Below, one piece after another: positions 52,242-61,209 of a stretch of DNA of 64,000 nt. Both the position numbers and the translations under genes were made by a program. The stretch is from the NCBI RefSeq assembly GCF_000802305.1, contig NZ_JTDK01000006.1:868001-932000 (forward strand), given 5' to 3'. This DNA comes from Microbacterium mangrovi. Its GTDB lineage: Bacteria > Actinomycetota > Actinomycetes > Actinomycetales > Microbacteriaceae. How positions within the stretch are numbered: position 1 is the first letter of the stretch; each line of letters opens with the position of its first letter. The notes under the pieces were generated by a model, which ran no database searches, was not told the origin of the DNA, and was given only the letters and a program-made list of their open reading frames with translations.

Positions 52242-53731
52242 GCACCAACGACGAGAGCATGCGCCCGGTCCGACTCCCCCGCCGATCCCGGCAAGGCGTC
52301 GTCATGGGCCTGGACGGCTGGCAGGTTCTGTGTCTGATCATCGCCGGGTTCGTGATGCTGACCGCGGTCCTGCGACTCGGCCCGCTCGGGTTCCTCGTGG
52401 CAGCACCGATCTATCTGCCGTTCGGGATCACCGCGCTGATCACCGTGCAGGGGTTCTCGGCTCCGCGGATGCTGGCCCTGTGGGTCTCGAAGCAGATCCG
52501 CCACGCGGTCGGCGCGACCACGCAGCAGTATCGGCCTGAGCACGTCCGGCTCGAGGGCACGATCAACCTGCCCGGCACCCGAGCCTCGCTTCGGATCTGG
52601 GAAGTCGACGGCATGGCCGCCGCCTACAGCCCGCACGACCGCACAGTGTCGATCACGGCGGAGCTCGAGGTGCAGGGGTTCTTGATGAAGGACACCCCGG
52701 AGCGGTTCGACCTGGCCGAGCAGTGGGCGAAGGTACTCGCGTCGTTCACCCAGCGCACCGGCATAAAGCGCGTCACCCTTCAGGAGCGCACCACCCCGAC
52801 CACGATCCGTGCCGCCCGCGAGCACTACCGCGCCACCGCCACACGCCTCCACGTCGACCAGGACTCCCCCGCTGCGGTCAACTATCAGGAGGTGTTGGAT
52901 GCAGCGGAACGGTTCGCGGTCGCGCACCGGAATTACCTGACCCTCACCCTTGACCTGGTCACCTTCGCACCGCAGCTGAAGGCTCTGGGCGGTGGTAAGG
53001 GGGCCATCCAGACGCTCGCGGCGATCGAAGCCGGGAACGTGTCCGAAGCTCTCGCCGCAGTGAAGGTGACCGTCCGTCGCTGGCTCACGCCGCGGGACAT
53101 CGCTGCGCTCGCACGGACTGCGTTCGACCCGGAGTACCTGTCCACCGTTCAGGACCGTGACGGCGACACGGCGGGTGTCGATCTCTCGGGGATCGGGCCG
53201 ATGTTCCTCGACGAACCGAAGCATCGCAACGGGATCGTCGTCACCGACTCCGGCGTGCACACCACCATGTGGATCCACGAGTGGCCGCGCTCGGATGCCG
53301 CGGTCGGGTTCATCTCTCCCATCGTGTTCGCACGCCACCCCGTGACCGGAGAAGCCGTCACCCACATCCTCTCGATCGTGCTCGCCCCGGTCCCGGTCGC
53401 GAAGGCGCTAAAGCGGATCCGGGATGAGAAGCGGGTCTGGCGCGGCAACGAGAGGCTGCGCGCCAAGCGCGGCGCCGACGGGTCCGCCGCCGACGAGGCC
53501 GACTGGAACGCCCTCGAAAAGCAGGAAGAAGAGATCGTCGCCGGGCACGGCGAGTTCCGGTACGGCGCCTACCTCACCGTCACCGCACCCGACGAGGAAG
53601 CCCTCGACCAGGCGGTCGCCGGCGTGCGCAACGCGCTCTCCCGCGCCGGGATGGAAGCCCAGATCCTGTACTGCCAGCAGGCCGAAGCGCTCATGGTGAA
53701 CGCACTCCCGCTCGGGATGGGGATGAAGTGA
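52238..53731 (+). CDS. SCO6880-family transfer protein
   Basis: A 497-residue protein with two N-terminal TM segments (about 25-68) and a large cytoplasmic part. I recognise the actinobacterial SCO6880-like family, always placed just before the VirB4-like ATPase and possibly combining a PrgI/VirB3-type membrane anchor with the N-terminal part of VirB4. No Walker A is present. It has ATGA overlaps with both neighbours. Confidence 0.8.
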   Translation: MSTNDESMRPVRLPRRSRQGVVMGLDGWQVLCLIIAGFVMLTAVLRLGPLGFLVAAPIYLPFGITALITVQGFSAPRMLALWVSKQIRHAVGATTQQYRPEHVRLEGTINLPGTRASLRIWEVDGMAAAYSPHDRTVSITAELEVQGFLMKDTPERFDLAEQWAKVLASFTQRTGIKRVTLQERTTPTTIRAAREHYRATATRLHVDQDSPAAVNYQEVLDAAERFAVAHRNYLTLTLDLVTFAPQLKALGGGKGAIQTLAAIEAGNVSEALAAVKVTVRRWLTPRDIAALARTAFDPEYLSTVQDRDGDTAGVDLSGIGPMFLDEPKHRNGIVVTDSGVHTTMWIHEWPRSDAAVGFISPIVFARHPVTGEAVTHILSIVLAPVPVAKALKRIRDEKRVWRGNERLRAKRGADGSAADEADWNALEKQEEEIVAGHGEFRYGAYLTVTAPDEEALDQAVAGVRNALSRAGMEAQILYCQQAEALMVNALPLGMGMK

Positions 53732-55335
53732 TGACCCGGCAGACCTTCACCATCACCCCGGCGCAGCAGTCCTCGGCCGACCGCCGCGCGACCCGCAAGC
53801 AGGTCGCCGCCGCCACCAAGGCGGAACGCCCCGCAAAGGGCGTGAAGCGCGAGCGTCGGCTGCCCGACCCCGCCGTTCCGGGCCCGTTCGGCCCGGGACT
53901 CGCCGACCGCTCCTACTGGAATCTGGCACAGGTGACCGTGCCGCCGCACCAGGCGACCTCGCAGCACCTCGCCGGGATCTACCCGTTCGTCGCCGATGCC
54001 GGCCTCGGTCATCGCGGCCCTGTCATCGGCGTCGACCTGAACGCGGACGCGCTTTGGCATTTCTCCCCCTGGGAGGCATATGCCGACACCACTGAGCGCG
54101 GGGCCTTCTCCACCAACATCCTCGTCCTTGGCGCGTACCGGTCCGGGAAGAGCGCCGTGATCAAGATGCTCACCAGCCGGTCGCTGCCGTTCGGGCACCA
54201 GGTCGTTTTGCCATCGGATTCGAAGGGTGAGTGGGTGAAGGTGGCCGAAGCGCTCGGCGGGTCGATCATCCGCCTCGGCGCCGGGAGCGCTGAACGCCTC
54301 AACCCCCTCGACCGGGGTCCCCGCCGCACCGGCACCACCGACGACCAGCACGAGCAGATGGTCGCGCAACGCCGCATCACCACCCTGACCTCTCTGATCG
54401 AGCAGACCCTCGCAGGCACCCGCCTGACCGCCGTGGAGCACGCGGCCGTGCACCTCGCCCTCGCCCGCGCAATCGGCACGACCGATGACCGGCCGACGCT
54501 GCGGGAGGTGCACCGGCAGCTCGAGGTCATCGCGTCAGGCGACACCGACGGAGACCCGGCGTTGGTGCCGGCTTCTGCGCAGCCCCGGTTCGTGCTGCGC
54601 CGGTTCGTGGACGGGGATTTGTCCGGGCTGTTCGAGGACGAGTCCACGGCCGCCTTCGACGAGGATGCCCCGATGGTCGTCGTCGACACCAGCGAACTGT
54701 TCGCCCGCGGTGACCTCGTCGCCCAGCTCACCCAGGTGTGCTCGACCGCGTGGATCCAGGCGGTCGTGTCCGACCGGGCGGCGCACCGCACCCGGTACGT
54801 GGTCCGCGAGGAGGGCTGGCGTGACATGACGTCGCTTGCCGCCCTGCAGATGTATCAGCAGTGGCTGAAACTGTCCCGGCACTACGGGATCAGCAACATC
54901 GTCATCCTGCACAAGATGGGCGACCTCGACACCGTCGGTGCCAACGGATCCCAGGAACGATCCCTCGCCTACTCGATCGCAGGCGACATCGAGAACAAGT
55001 TCATCTTCCACGTCAACCACCAAGAACGAGCCCCACTAGTCGACCGGCTCAACATCCCGCCCATGCACGCCGACATGGCCCGCCAACTCGGCCGCGGCCA
55101 GTTCCTCGCATACGTGGGCCAGTACTCCTACCTCGTCGATGCGTTCGCGACATCCACCGAGTGGGAGTACGACCTGTTCGCGACCGACGACGCGGTCCTC
55201 CCACTCGAGGCGGATGTGCCCGCGGTCATCGACCTGGCCGACAGGGTCGAGACCGCGTGGCCCGACCCCAACGACATCGCTGAGACGGATGTGAGCGTCG
55301 ATGGATGGCTCACCCAGGAGAGGGGATCAGCATGA
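53731..55335 (+). CDS. VirB4-like conjugation ATPase
   Basis: A 534-residue ATPase of the VirB4/TraC-HerA group. Walker A is GAYRSGKS (134-141). The later VVVDTSE reads like a Walker B with Thr in place of the usual Glu, and the RNLVRE/MTSLAALQMYQQW region matches the sensor part. It should power assembly or transport of the channel. The N-terminal half of a normal VirB4 (about 800 aa) is missing and may be supplied by the SCO6880-like neighbour. The ATG at the overlap is preferred over a GTG one codon earlier. Confidence 0.85.
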   Translation: MTRQTFTITPAQQSSADRRATRKQVAAATKAERPAKGVKRERRLPDPAVPGPFGPGLADRSYWNLAQVTVPPHQATSQHLAGIYPFVADAGLGHRGPVIGVDLNADALWHFSPWEAYADTTERGAFSTNILVLGAYRSGKSAVIKMLTSRSLPFGHQVVLPSDSKGEWVKVAEALGGSIIRLGAGSAERLNPLDRGPRRTGTTDDQHEQMVAQRRITTLTSLIEQTLAGTRLTAVEHAAVHLALARAIGTTDDRPTLREVHRQLEVIASGDTDGDPALVPASAQPRFVLRRFVDGDLSGLFEDESTAAFDEDAPMVVVDTSELFARGDLVAQLTQVCSTAWIQAVVSDRAAHRTRYVVREEGWRDMTSLAALQMYQQWLKLSRHYGISNIVILHKMGDLDTVGANGSQERSLAYSIAGDIENKFIFHVNHQERAPLVDRLNIPPMHADMARQLGRGQFLAYVGQYSYLVDAFATSTEWEYDLFATDDAVLPLEADVPAVIDLADRVETAWPDPNDIAETDVSVDGWLTQERGSA

Positions 55336-56672
55336 GCACCAGCACCAACCCAGGGCTGCGGGTCTTCGTCCACGGCGACACCGCGACGGTCATCGACGGT
55401 GACGGCGGCACCAGCACCGTCACGCCCGCAGGCGATCAGGATGTCCGCCAAGCTGTCGTCACGCACGCAGCGCGCCTTGCCCAGCAGTCCGGCGAGACCA
55501 TCGAGCTCACCACGTCGGGCGATCGAGGGGCACACCACCTGCTCGTCGAACCAGACGGCCACATCCACCCCATCGAACAGCCCGCGGTGGATTTGCAACA
55601 CGATGACGACCGAAACTCCGGTCGCGCGACGACGCCGCCCGCCGACTCTCGTCGTCCTGCCCTTACTCCGGAGGAACTCGAGCCGGCCGGAGAGAAGTCT
55701 GCAGAGGGTGACGGACAACTCGCGCCGCGGCTGGCCGCCGACGTCCCGAATGAGACGTCTACGGACCGGACATCGTTCATCAGCACAGGAACTCCCGCAG
55801 CGCTGGTCCCGTCGAGTGGGTTTCGCGGCTTCCTGCGCAACCTCGGCCTCGTTCGGACGCCGTCACCGGCGGATGTTGCCCGTCTTGAGCGGATCCGTCT
55901 GATCTCGGCCCAGTGGGCCGGGCCGCGGATGATCGCCGTCGTCAACGGGAAAGGCGGCGTTGGGAAGACCCCGACCACGGCCATGCTGGCAGCGGTCTAC
56001 GCGCGCTACGGCGGCGGGTCAGTGCTCGCGTTCGACAACAACGACACCCGCGGGACCCTCGGGTGGCGCACCGAGCAAGGCACCCACGAAGCGACCATCA
56101 CCGACCTGCTCGCTGCCGCACCTCAGCTGACGGCGGCGCCGACGAGCGCGATGGCCGCGTTCATCCACCACCAGACCGATGACCGGTACGACGTACTCCG
56201 GTCCAACCCGCGTGTGCTGTCGGCCGAGCAGCGCCTGACCATGCCGGAGTTCGACACCCTCGTCGGGACCGTCACCCGCGGCTATCGGCTGGTCGTGTTC
56301 GACTCCGGTAACGACGAGTCCGCCGACCGATGGCTGCGGATGGTCGACTGGGCAGGGCAGCTCGTCGTGCCCACCCTCGCTTCCCCTGAGTCCGCTGAGT
56401 CCGCCGCCCTTTTGCTTGAGGCGCTCGCCGCCCGCGACGAACGCTCCGCCATGCTCGCTCGCAATGCGGTCGTCGTCATCACCCTCGCCGAACCCACCGG
56501 CAATGCTGACGTGGCGCGGCTCGTCGCAACGTTCCGGGATCTCGCGAGGGCTGTCACGGTGATCCCGTTCGACCCCGCACTCAAGGCAGGAGCGCTCAGG
56601 TTTGGCACGCTGCGTCCGCGCACCCAACAGGCGTGGGTTGAGACCGCCGCGCACGCGGTGGAGAAGTTCTGA
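55332..56672 (+). CDS. ParA/MinD-like P-loop ATPase
   Basis: A 446-residue protein. Residues 1-195 are low-complexity and acidic; residues 200-446 are a ParA/MinD (deviant Walker) ATPase with KGGVGKT (207-213) and the FDNND and VVFDSGND segments that stand for switch regions. The KGGVGKT is followed by PTT rather than TTT. No ParB gene is adjacent, so it may position the transfer machinery (as TadZ or VirC1 do) instead of partitioning DNA. It overlaps the VirB4-like gene by 4 nt. Confidence 0.85.
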   Translation: MSTSTNPGLRVFVHGDTATVIDGDGGTSTVTPAGDQDVRQAVVTHAARLAQQSGETIELTTSGDRGAHHLLVEPDGHIHPIEQPAVDLQHDDDRNSGRATTPPADSRRPALTPEELEPAGEKSAEGDGQLAPRLAADVPNETSTDRTSFISTGTPAALVPSSGFRGFLRNLGLVRTPSPADVARLERIRLISAQWAGPRMIAVVNGKGGVGKTPTTAMLAAVYARYGGGSVLAFDNNDTRGTLGWRTEQGTHEATITDLLAAAPQLTAAPTSAMAAFIHHQTDDRYDVLRSNPRVLSAEQRLTMPEFDTLVGTVTRGYRLVVFDSGNDESADRWLRMVDWAGQLVVPTLASPESAESAALLLEALAARDERSAMLARNAVVVITLAEPTGNADVARLVATFRDLARAVTVIPFDPALKAGALRFGTLRPRTQQAWVETAAHAVEKF

Positions 56673-56683
56673 GGAGAAGTCTC

Positions 56684-57355
56684 ATGGACACCCTTCTTGC
56701 CCAAGTCGCCGGCACAGTCCTCATGGTCGCTTCCGCGGCGGGGACGACGGCGACCTTGTACGGCCGCACGCGCCGCGGACCGGGCAGGGTCGCGGTCGCG
56801 CTCATCTGGCTCGCCCTCGGAACCACAGGCATCACCACCCTCGGCACCGGAATCGCGCCGCACGGGTCCTGGGCGATCGTCGCGGGTGCCGTCGTGACCG
56901 GCGGTCTGCTGGCGTGCGCGATCGTGCTCGGCGTCCTGCGCATGCAAGACCTAAAGGCGGCACGTCGCAGGGATGCCCTGCTCGGCGTCCCGCCCGTCGC
57001 ACCCGTGCCGGCGGCTCGTCTGATCGTGACCCTCTCCGGCCTCGCCGCCCTGCTCATCTGCACCGGCCTATTCGTTCCCGGAGCTCTGGTGTTTGCGACC
57101 GCGGCCGGCATGCCGCCCGCCCAGCTCACACCCGGGTTGATGGTCGACATCCTCATCGCCACGCCGCTCGTCTGGGTCGCTATCGGGCTCACCGCATGGG
57201 ACCGGTACGTCCAGCGCGCTCGCGACATGGAAGCCCTGCGGCAAGGAATCGAGACCCGGGTCGCGGACGCTGGAACCGCCGCCTACCGAGACGGCTTCGC
57301 GGCCGGGCGCGAAGAGGGATATCACCACGCCGCCTTCGGAACATCCTGGGAGTGA
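56684..57355 (+). CDS. Polytopic membrane protein of the transfer operon
   Basis: A 223-residue protein with about five hydrophobic segments and a C-terminal, cytoplasmic coil of about 45 residues rich in Ala, Glu and Arg. GAGGAGAAG precedes the ATG. I do not recognise a family; position between the ParA-like ATPase and the coupling protein suggests a membrane partner of one of them. Confidence 0.75.
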   Translation: MDTLLAQVAGTVLMVASAAGTTATLYGRTRRGPGRVAVALIWLALGTTGITTLGTGIAPHGSWAIVAGAVVTGGLLACAIVLGVLRMQDLKAARRRDALLGVPPVAPVPAARLIVTLSGLAALLICTGLFVPGALVFATAAGMPPAQLTPGLMVDILIATPLVWVAIGLTAWDRYVQRARDMEALRQGIETRVADAGTAAYRDGFAAGREEGYHHAAFGTSWE

Positions 57356-57361
57356 CCGGCC

Positions 57362-59182
57362 ATGATCGGCGGCGGATTCTGGATGAGGGCACTCGCCGTG
57401 CTGCTCGCAGCTGCAGGCGTCATTGCCCTTCTGACGGCGTTCACCGCTGAGCTCCTCACGTCCTGGGCCTGCGGCGCCCGCCCAGTGAGCTCTGGCCCCT
57501 ACTCCGGGCTCATCCTCTTCATCACGGGGAATCCCGCGGTCTACAGTGCCCCGGCTGGATGCTCGATTCCCACGGTGCCGATCCGGATCGTCGACCTCAT
57601 CCTCTCCTTTGCCCTCATCGCCGTGGCGATAGCCAGCTACCTCGCGTACCTGCGGTACCGCGAGTCGGATGCCGCGTTCCTCGCCGGCATCCGATCCCGG
57701 CCGGGGTTCGCCACCCGCACCGAGATTCGACAGCACCTATCCGCGGCCGCGGTGCTGAGACGCGCGAAGCAGCTGCGGCCCGGCCAGCACGGCGTGAAAC
57801 CCGCCGACGTCGGCTGGCGCGTCGGCCGCGCCCACGGCACCGACGTGTTCGTGTCCATCGAAGACTCCGTCGCCCTCGAGGGACCACCACGTGCCGGAAA
57901 GGGGTACCGGGTGCTGATCTCGGCGATCCTCGACTGGGCGGGGCCCCTCATCACGACCTCGACGACGAACGACAACCTCACCGCCACCATGCGGATGCGT
58001 GAGAAGTGCGGTGAGGTGCGCGTGTTCGACCCGCAAGGACTCTCCGGCGTCCGTAGTGCCCTCCGGATCTCTCCGATCATCGGGTGCGAAGACGCTCTCG
58101 TCGCCGTGCAACGCGGGCAGGCTATCGTCACCGGCACCGCGTTGGGCACCTCCAGCACAAACCAGGAATGGGCCGACGTCGCCGGCACCGTCCTTTCCCG
58201 CCTCCTGCACGCCGCCGCCTTGTCCGGCCGCAGCGTTGCCGACCTGTACGAATGGGGATCCACTCCCGCCCTCGCTCATACCGCGGTCGACATCCTTCGG
58301 TCGGAAGACCGCGCCGCACCCGGCTGGGCGGATGGGCTCGAGGCGGTTCTCGCCGGAGACGAGAAACTCCTCTCATCCACCTGGTTCGGCGTGCAGTCCG
58401 CCGTTGCGCCGCTCGCGATCCCGCAGATCCGGACAGCGCTCATGCCCGCGCGTGGCTCCGGGTTCGACCCTCATGAGTTCCTGCAGGCCGAGAACACTCT
58501 GTACCTGATCGGGTCCGGCGCCGGAGCCGGTGCGATGGGCGGGTACCTGTCCGCGATCCTCGACGACGTCGTCGAAGTCGCACGCCGCCGGGCCCTCGCC
58601 TCCGAAGGCGCCAGGCTCCCACTCCCCCTCGGGCTCATCCTGGACGAGATCGCCAACATGTTCCGGTGGGCTGCACTCCCACGGGTCATGGCGGAGGGCG
58701 GCGGCCGCGGCATCTGCACCTTCGTCGTCCTGCAAGCCCTCTCCCAAGCCGAGACCGCCTGGTCCCGCGCGGAGGCCGACACCATCTGGTCCGCAGCCAC
58801 CGCGAAAGTCCTCCTCGGCGGGGCATCCCACGTACAGCACTTGCGCGACATCGAAGCGCTCCTCGGCACGCGGGAACAGCACCGCACCGAACGATCCTGG
58901 AGCACCCGGCAAGCTGGCACCTCCATGTCGGAGCGCCACGACAGGTTGCCGCTGATGACCGTGGACGAGATCCGCCGGCTCCCCGCCGCAGCCGGACTCC
59001 TCGCCTACCGCAACCGCCGCGGCGTCCTCCTCGACCTCACCGGATGGGACGAACGACGGGACGCACGCCACATCAAGGCTGGCAAAGCCTCAGCCGAGAC
59101 CGAGCAGCGCGGTGTCTTCGAATCCGACTATGCCGCCCGCTCCGCGATGCCGCGCCCGATCGGCGAGGAGGACCCGTCATGA
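57362..59182 (+). CDS. VirD4/TraG-like coupling protein ATPase
   Basis: A 606-residue coupling protein. Two N-terminal TM segments (about 8-35 and 73-97), then a cytoplasmic ATPase with Walker A GPPRAGKG (174-181) and Walker B LILDE (about 423). This is the receptor that brings the relaxase-DNA complex to the channel. It starts 6 nt after the membrane-protein gene and overlaps the HNH gene by 4 nt. Confidence 0.9.
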   Translation: MIGGGFWMRALAVLLAAAGVIALLTAFTAELLTSWACGARPVSSGPYSGLILFITGNPAVYSAPAGCSIPTVPIRIVDLILSFALIAVAIASYLAYLRYRESDAAFLAGIRSRPGFATRTEIRQHLSAAAVLRRAKQLRPGQHGVKPADVGWRVGRAHGTDVFVSIEDSVALEGPPRAGKGYRVLISAILDWAGPLITTSTTNDNLTATMRMREKCGEVRVFDPQGLSGVRSALRISPIIGCEDALVAVQRGQAIVTGTALGTSSTNQEWADVAGTVLSRLLHAAALSGRSVADLYEWGSTPALAHTAVDILRSEDRAAPGWADGLEAVLAGDEKLLSSTWFGVQSAVAPLAIPQIRTALMPARGSGFDPHEFLQAENTLYLIGSGAGAGAMGGYLSAILDDVVEVARRRALASEGARLPLPLGLILDEIANMFRWAALPRVMAEGGGRGICTFVVLQALSQAETAWSRAEADTIWSAATAKVLLGGASHVQHLRDIEALLGTREQHRTERSWSTRQAGTSMSERHDRLPLMTVDEIRRLPAAAGLLAYRNRRGVLLDLTGWDERRDARHIKAGKASAETEQRGVFESDYAARSAMPRPIGEEDPS

Positions 59183-59568
59183 GCAACCGGCGACGCCGCG
59201 CGTGGGGCAACTCCTACAGGACGGAGTATCTGCGATCTCGGATCTGGTTCCGGCGCCGGGACGCGTGGTTCGCGGAGACTCGCCGGCGCGGCATCCCGCT
59301 CGCCTGCGCCGCGTGCGGTCAGCCCGCGCCGCCTGGGCAGCTCGAGCTGCACCACGTCGACTACCGGCACGTAGTCCGCGCCGAGCACGGGTGGGTGTCC
59401 CGGGAGCGGCACGAGGACCTCGTCCCGCTGCACCCGCTCTGCCACGACCTGCTGCATCGGCTCATCGAACGAGACCGCGTTCTCGCCCGGATGCGCAGTC
59501 GACGCGACGCCTCAAATCTGGCACTCGCTCGGCTGCGGCAGAAGCTCGTCCGGTTGGGGGCCTCATGA
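59179..59568 (+). CDS. HNH-type nuclease-like small protein
   Basis: A 129-residue basic protein. CAAC (43-46) and C88/H89 with H93 form a zinc-knuckle pair around HHVD (58-61), the core of HNH endonucleases. It overlaps the coupling-protein stop and the next start by 4 nt each. A role in DNA processing during transfer or in defence against competing DNA is possible. Confidence 0.8.
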   Translation: MSNRRRRAWGNSYRTEYLRSRIWFRRRDAWFAETRRRGIPLACAACGQPAPPGQLELHHVDYRHVVRAEHGWVSRERHEDLVPLHPLCHDLLHRLIERDRVLARMRSRRDASNLALARLRQKLVRLGAS

Positions 59569-60053
59569 CCGACCAGCATCCCGAAGACATGCCCATTGAG
59601 GAGCTCGTTGCCTCGCTCCGTCTCGACGGGTTCGACCCATCCGACAGGGGCGGATCATCCGAGCCCCTCGGCGGACAACCGGTCAACTGGCGCGACTTGG
59701 ATGGCAAGGACGCCCGAAAGACGTGGGACGACCTGCGGCAGTGGGTCGAGTGGGTCACCACCCGGTACGACATCCCCGAAGTCATCGTGCCCACATGCTG
59801 GTGGCGACACGGCGCCCTCGTCGAAGAACTCTCCGCTCTGCGCACCGCATGGGAAGCGGCCTTTGACCCCACCGATGCCGGGTTCGGACCCATCGGATGG
59901 CACGAGCGCTTTGCCATCGCCCGCCCTCGGCTGAAGGCCGCATACCCGGGCTCGTGCATCAACGGACACCGAGACCGCACCCCTCGCACGTGGAAGGACG
60001 CCACGGACGAAGGCGAATGGGACGCGTGGGTCGACCAGGCTCACGCCCGATAG
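59565..60053 (+). CDS. DUF4913-family protein
   Basis: A 162-residue protein. The central part (WRDLDGKDARKTWDDLRQW, then VPTCWWRHGALVEELSAL and WHERF) matches the DUF4913 pattern seen in actinobacterial mobile elements beside coupling proteins. No catalytic motif is known. The start at the ATGA overlap is chosen; the longer frame runs through the HNH gene. Confidence 0.8.
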   Translation: MTDQHPEDMPIEELVASLRLDGFDPSDRGGSSEPLGGQPVNWRDLDGKDARKTWDDLRQWVEWVTTRYDIPEVIVPTCWWRHGALVEELSALRTAWEAAFDPTDAGFGPIGWHERFAIARPRLKAAYPGSCINGHRDRTPRTWKDATDEGEWDAWVDQAHAR

Positions 60054-60089
60054 CGCCCACGGGCGCTCCAACAGGAAGGAGTCGACACC

Positions 60090-60536
60090 ATGTCGACCAA
60101 GATCCCCCTCACCATCGAGGGGAACCTCACCGCCGACCCCGAACACGGCACCGCAGAGTCCGGAGTCGAGTACTCCCGGTTCAGCGTCGCCGTCAACGAC
60201 CGGCGCCTCGACGAGAACACCGGCCAGTGGGAAGACGCCGGCACCGTCTTCCACCGCGTCACGGCGTTCGGCCGCCAAGCCGGGAACGTCGCCGACTCGC
60301 TCCGCAAGGGGGACACTGTGCTCGTCTCCGGCGAGCTCAAGTTCGGCAGCTACGTCGACAAGCAGACCGGCGCCACCCGTGAATCACGAGAGATCCTTGC
60401 CGACACCGTCGGGGCATCCCTCAAGTACAACGCGGTGCAGGTCGACCACGCCCCTCGAGTGAGTGGCCCGGCAGCTGACGCCACCGGGCCATACGCCGCG
60501 CCGGTGTACGAGACCGACGCCAACCTCGCACGCTGA
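60090..60536 (+). CDS. ssb: Single-stranded DNA-binding protein
   Basis: A 148-residue SSB: OB-fold residues 1-110 with the TADPEH, YSRFSVAVNDRR and VFHRVTAFGRQAGNVADSL blocks. The C-terminus lacks the acidic DDxPF tail of housekeeping SSBs, as is common on conjugative elements. GGAAGGAG precedes the ATG; a short hairpin AGCGCCC/GGGCGCT lies just upstream. It is the last gene before the operon terminator and probably protects transferred single-stranded DNA. Confidence 0.93.
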   Translation: MSTKIPLTIEGNLTADPEHGTAESGVEYSRFSVAVNDRRLDENTGQWEDAGTVFHRVTAFGRQAGNVADSLRKGDTVLVSGELKFGSYVDKQTGATRESREILADTVGASLKYNAVQVDHAPRVSGPAADATGPYAAPVYETDANLAR

Positions 60537-60556
60537 ACTGGAACGAACAGCGCAAC

Positions 60557-60601
60557 ACCGCCAGGGTACGCGTGTCCCACCGGACGCGCGACCCTGGCGG
60601 T
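60557..60601 (+). terminator. Hairpin terminator of the transfer operon
   Basis: An 11-bp perfect outer stem (ACCGCCAGGGT / ACCCTGGCGGT) with a further 9-bp inner stem (CGCGTGTCC / GGACGCGCG). It lies 20 nt after the ssb stop and just before the convergent small gene. Confidence 0.8.
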
Positions 60602-60608
60602 CGCTGCG

Positions 60609-60929
60609 TCACCCCTCGGCGCTCGGTTGGTCGACCGCGTTCGACCACACCCAGCATCGATACTCGACATCGCACGCAGTGAATCGAATCGCGACAGCTG
60701 AGTCGGTCCACATCACCGCCTCCGCGAAGTTCACCCGAAACGGCTCGGGACCAAACCGCACCCATGCGCGCACGACCTGCGGCCGCGGATTCTTGGTCAA
60801 CGGCTGATAGTCGAGATCCAGCTCCTGCGGGCTCAGCGACTGCAGCGGCGCCTTCTTGGCGAGACGGGCGATGTACTTCTCATCGCCTACCCGGTCCACC
60901 TGGGCCGCGTATCGTCTGTTCGATCCCAC
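60609..60929 (-). CDS. Hypothetical protein, 106 aa
   Basis: No family recognised. The product has a basic N-terminus, then a stretch rich in aromatic residues (VVRAWVRFGPEPFRVNFAEAV, YRCWVWSNAV) that suggests a beta-rich small domain. The start is a GTG without a clear ribosome site. It is convergent with the transfer operon across the terminator hairpin and opposite in direction to it. Confidence 0.55.
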   Translation of the reverse strand: MGSNRRYAAQVDRVGDEKYIARLAKKAPLQSLSPQELDLDYQPLTKNPRPQVVRAWVRFGPEPFRVNFAEAVMWTDSAVAIRFTACDVEYRCWVWSNAVDQPSAEG

Positions 60930-61026
60930 GACGGAACGGTAACGGCGCCCTCCGACGTTTCGTCCTGGACCGTGCCGGCAGGATCCGTGCCTGGCCTGCG
61001 GTCACTCGGATCCCTACTATGTGGTC

Positions 61027-61200
61027 ATGCTCCAGCAAACCGACCTCGCCGGGATGTTCTGGCAAGCCCTCCTCAATGGCGCCGTTGGGGTCTGGAACAT
61101 GCTTCTCGCCAACCCATGGCTGCTCGTCCTGTTGGTTGGGATCATTGTCGCGAGGCTCGTACTTGAATTCACTCCTCGCCGGCGCCGCCGTCGCCGGTAG
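61027..61200 (+). CDS. 57-residue single-TM small membrane protein
   Basis: A short ORF with one strong hydrophobic segment (about 20-45, ending LLVLLVGIIVARLVLEF) and a terminal run of Arg, i.e. a small bitopic protein with a positive C-terminus. It is 9 nt from the following gene. No strong ribosome site is seen, so confidence is moderate. Confidence 0.5.
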   Translation: MLQQTDLAGMFWQALLNGAVGVWNMLLANPWLLVLLVGIIVARLVLEFTPRRRRRRR

Positions 61201-61209
61201 CTTGGTGAG

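Noticed and set aside
51485-53365. Minus-strand open frame of 626 codons across the VirB6-like and SCO6880-like genes
   Set aside because: It opposes two coupled genes with recognisable architecture; the product has no family features and arises from high GC third positions.
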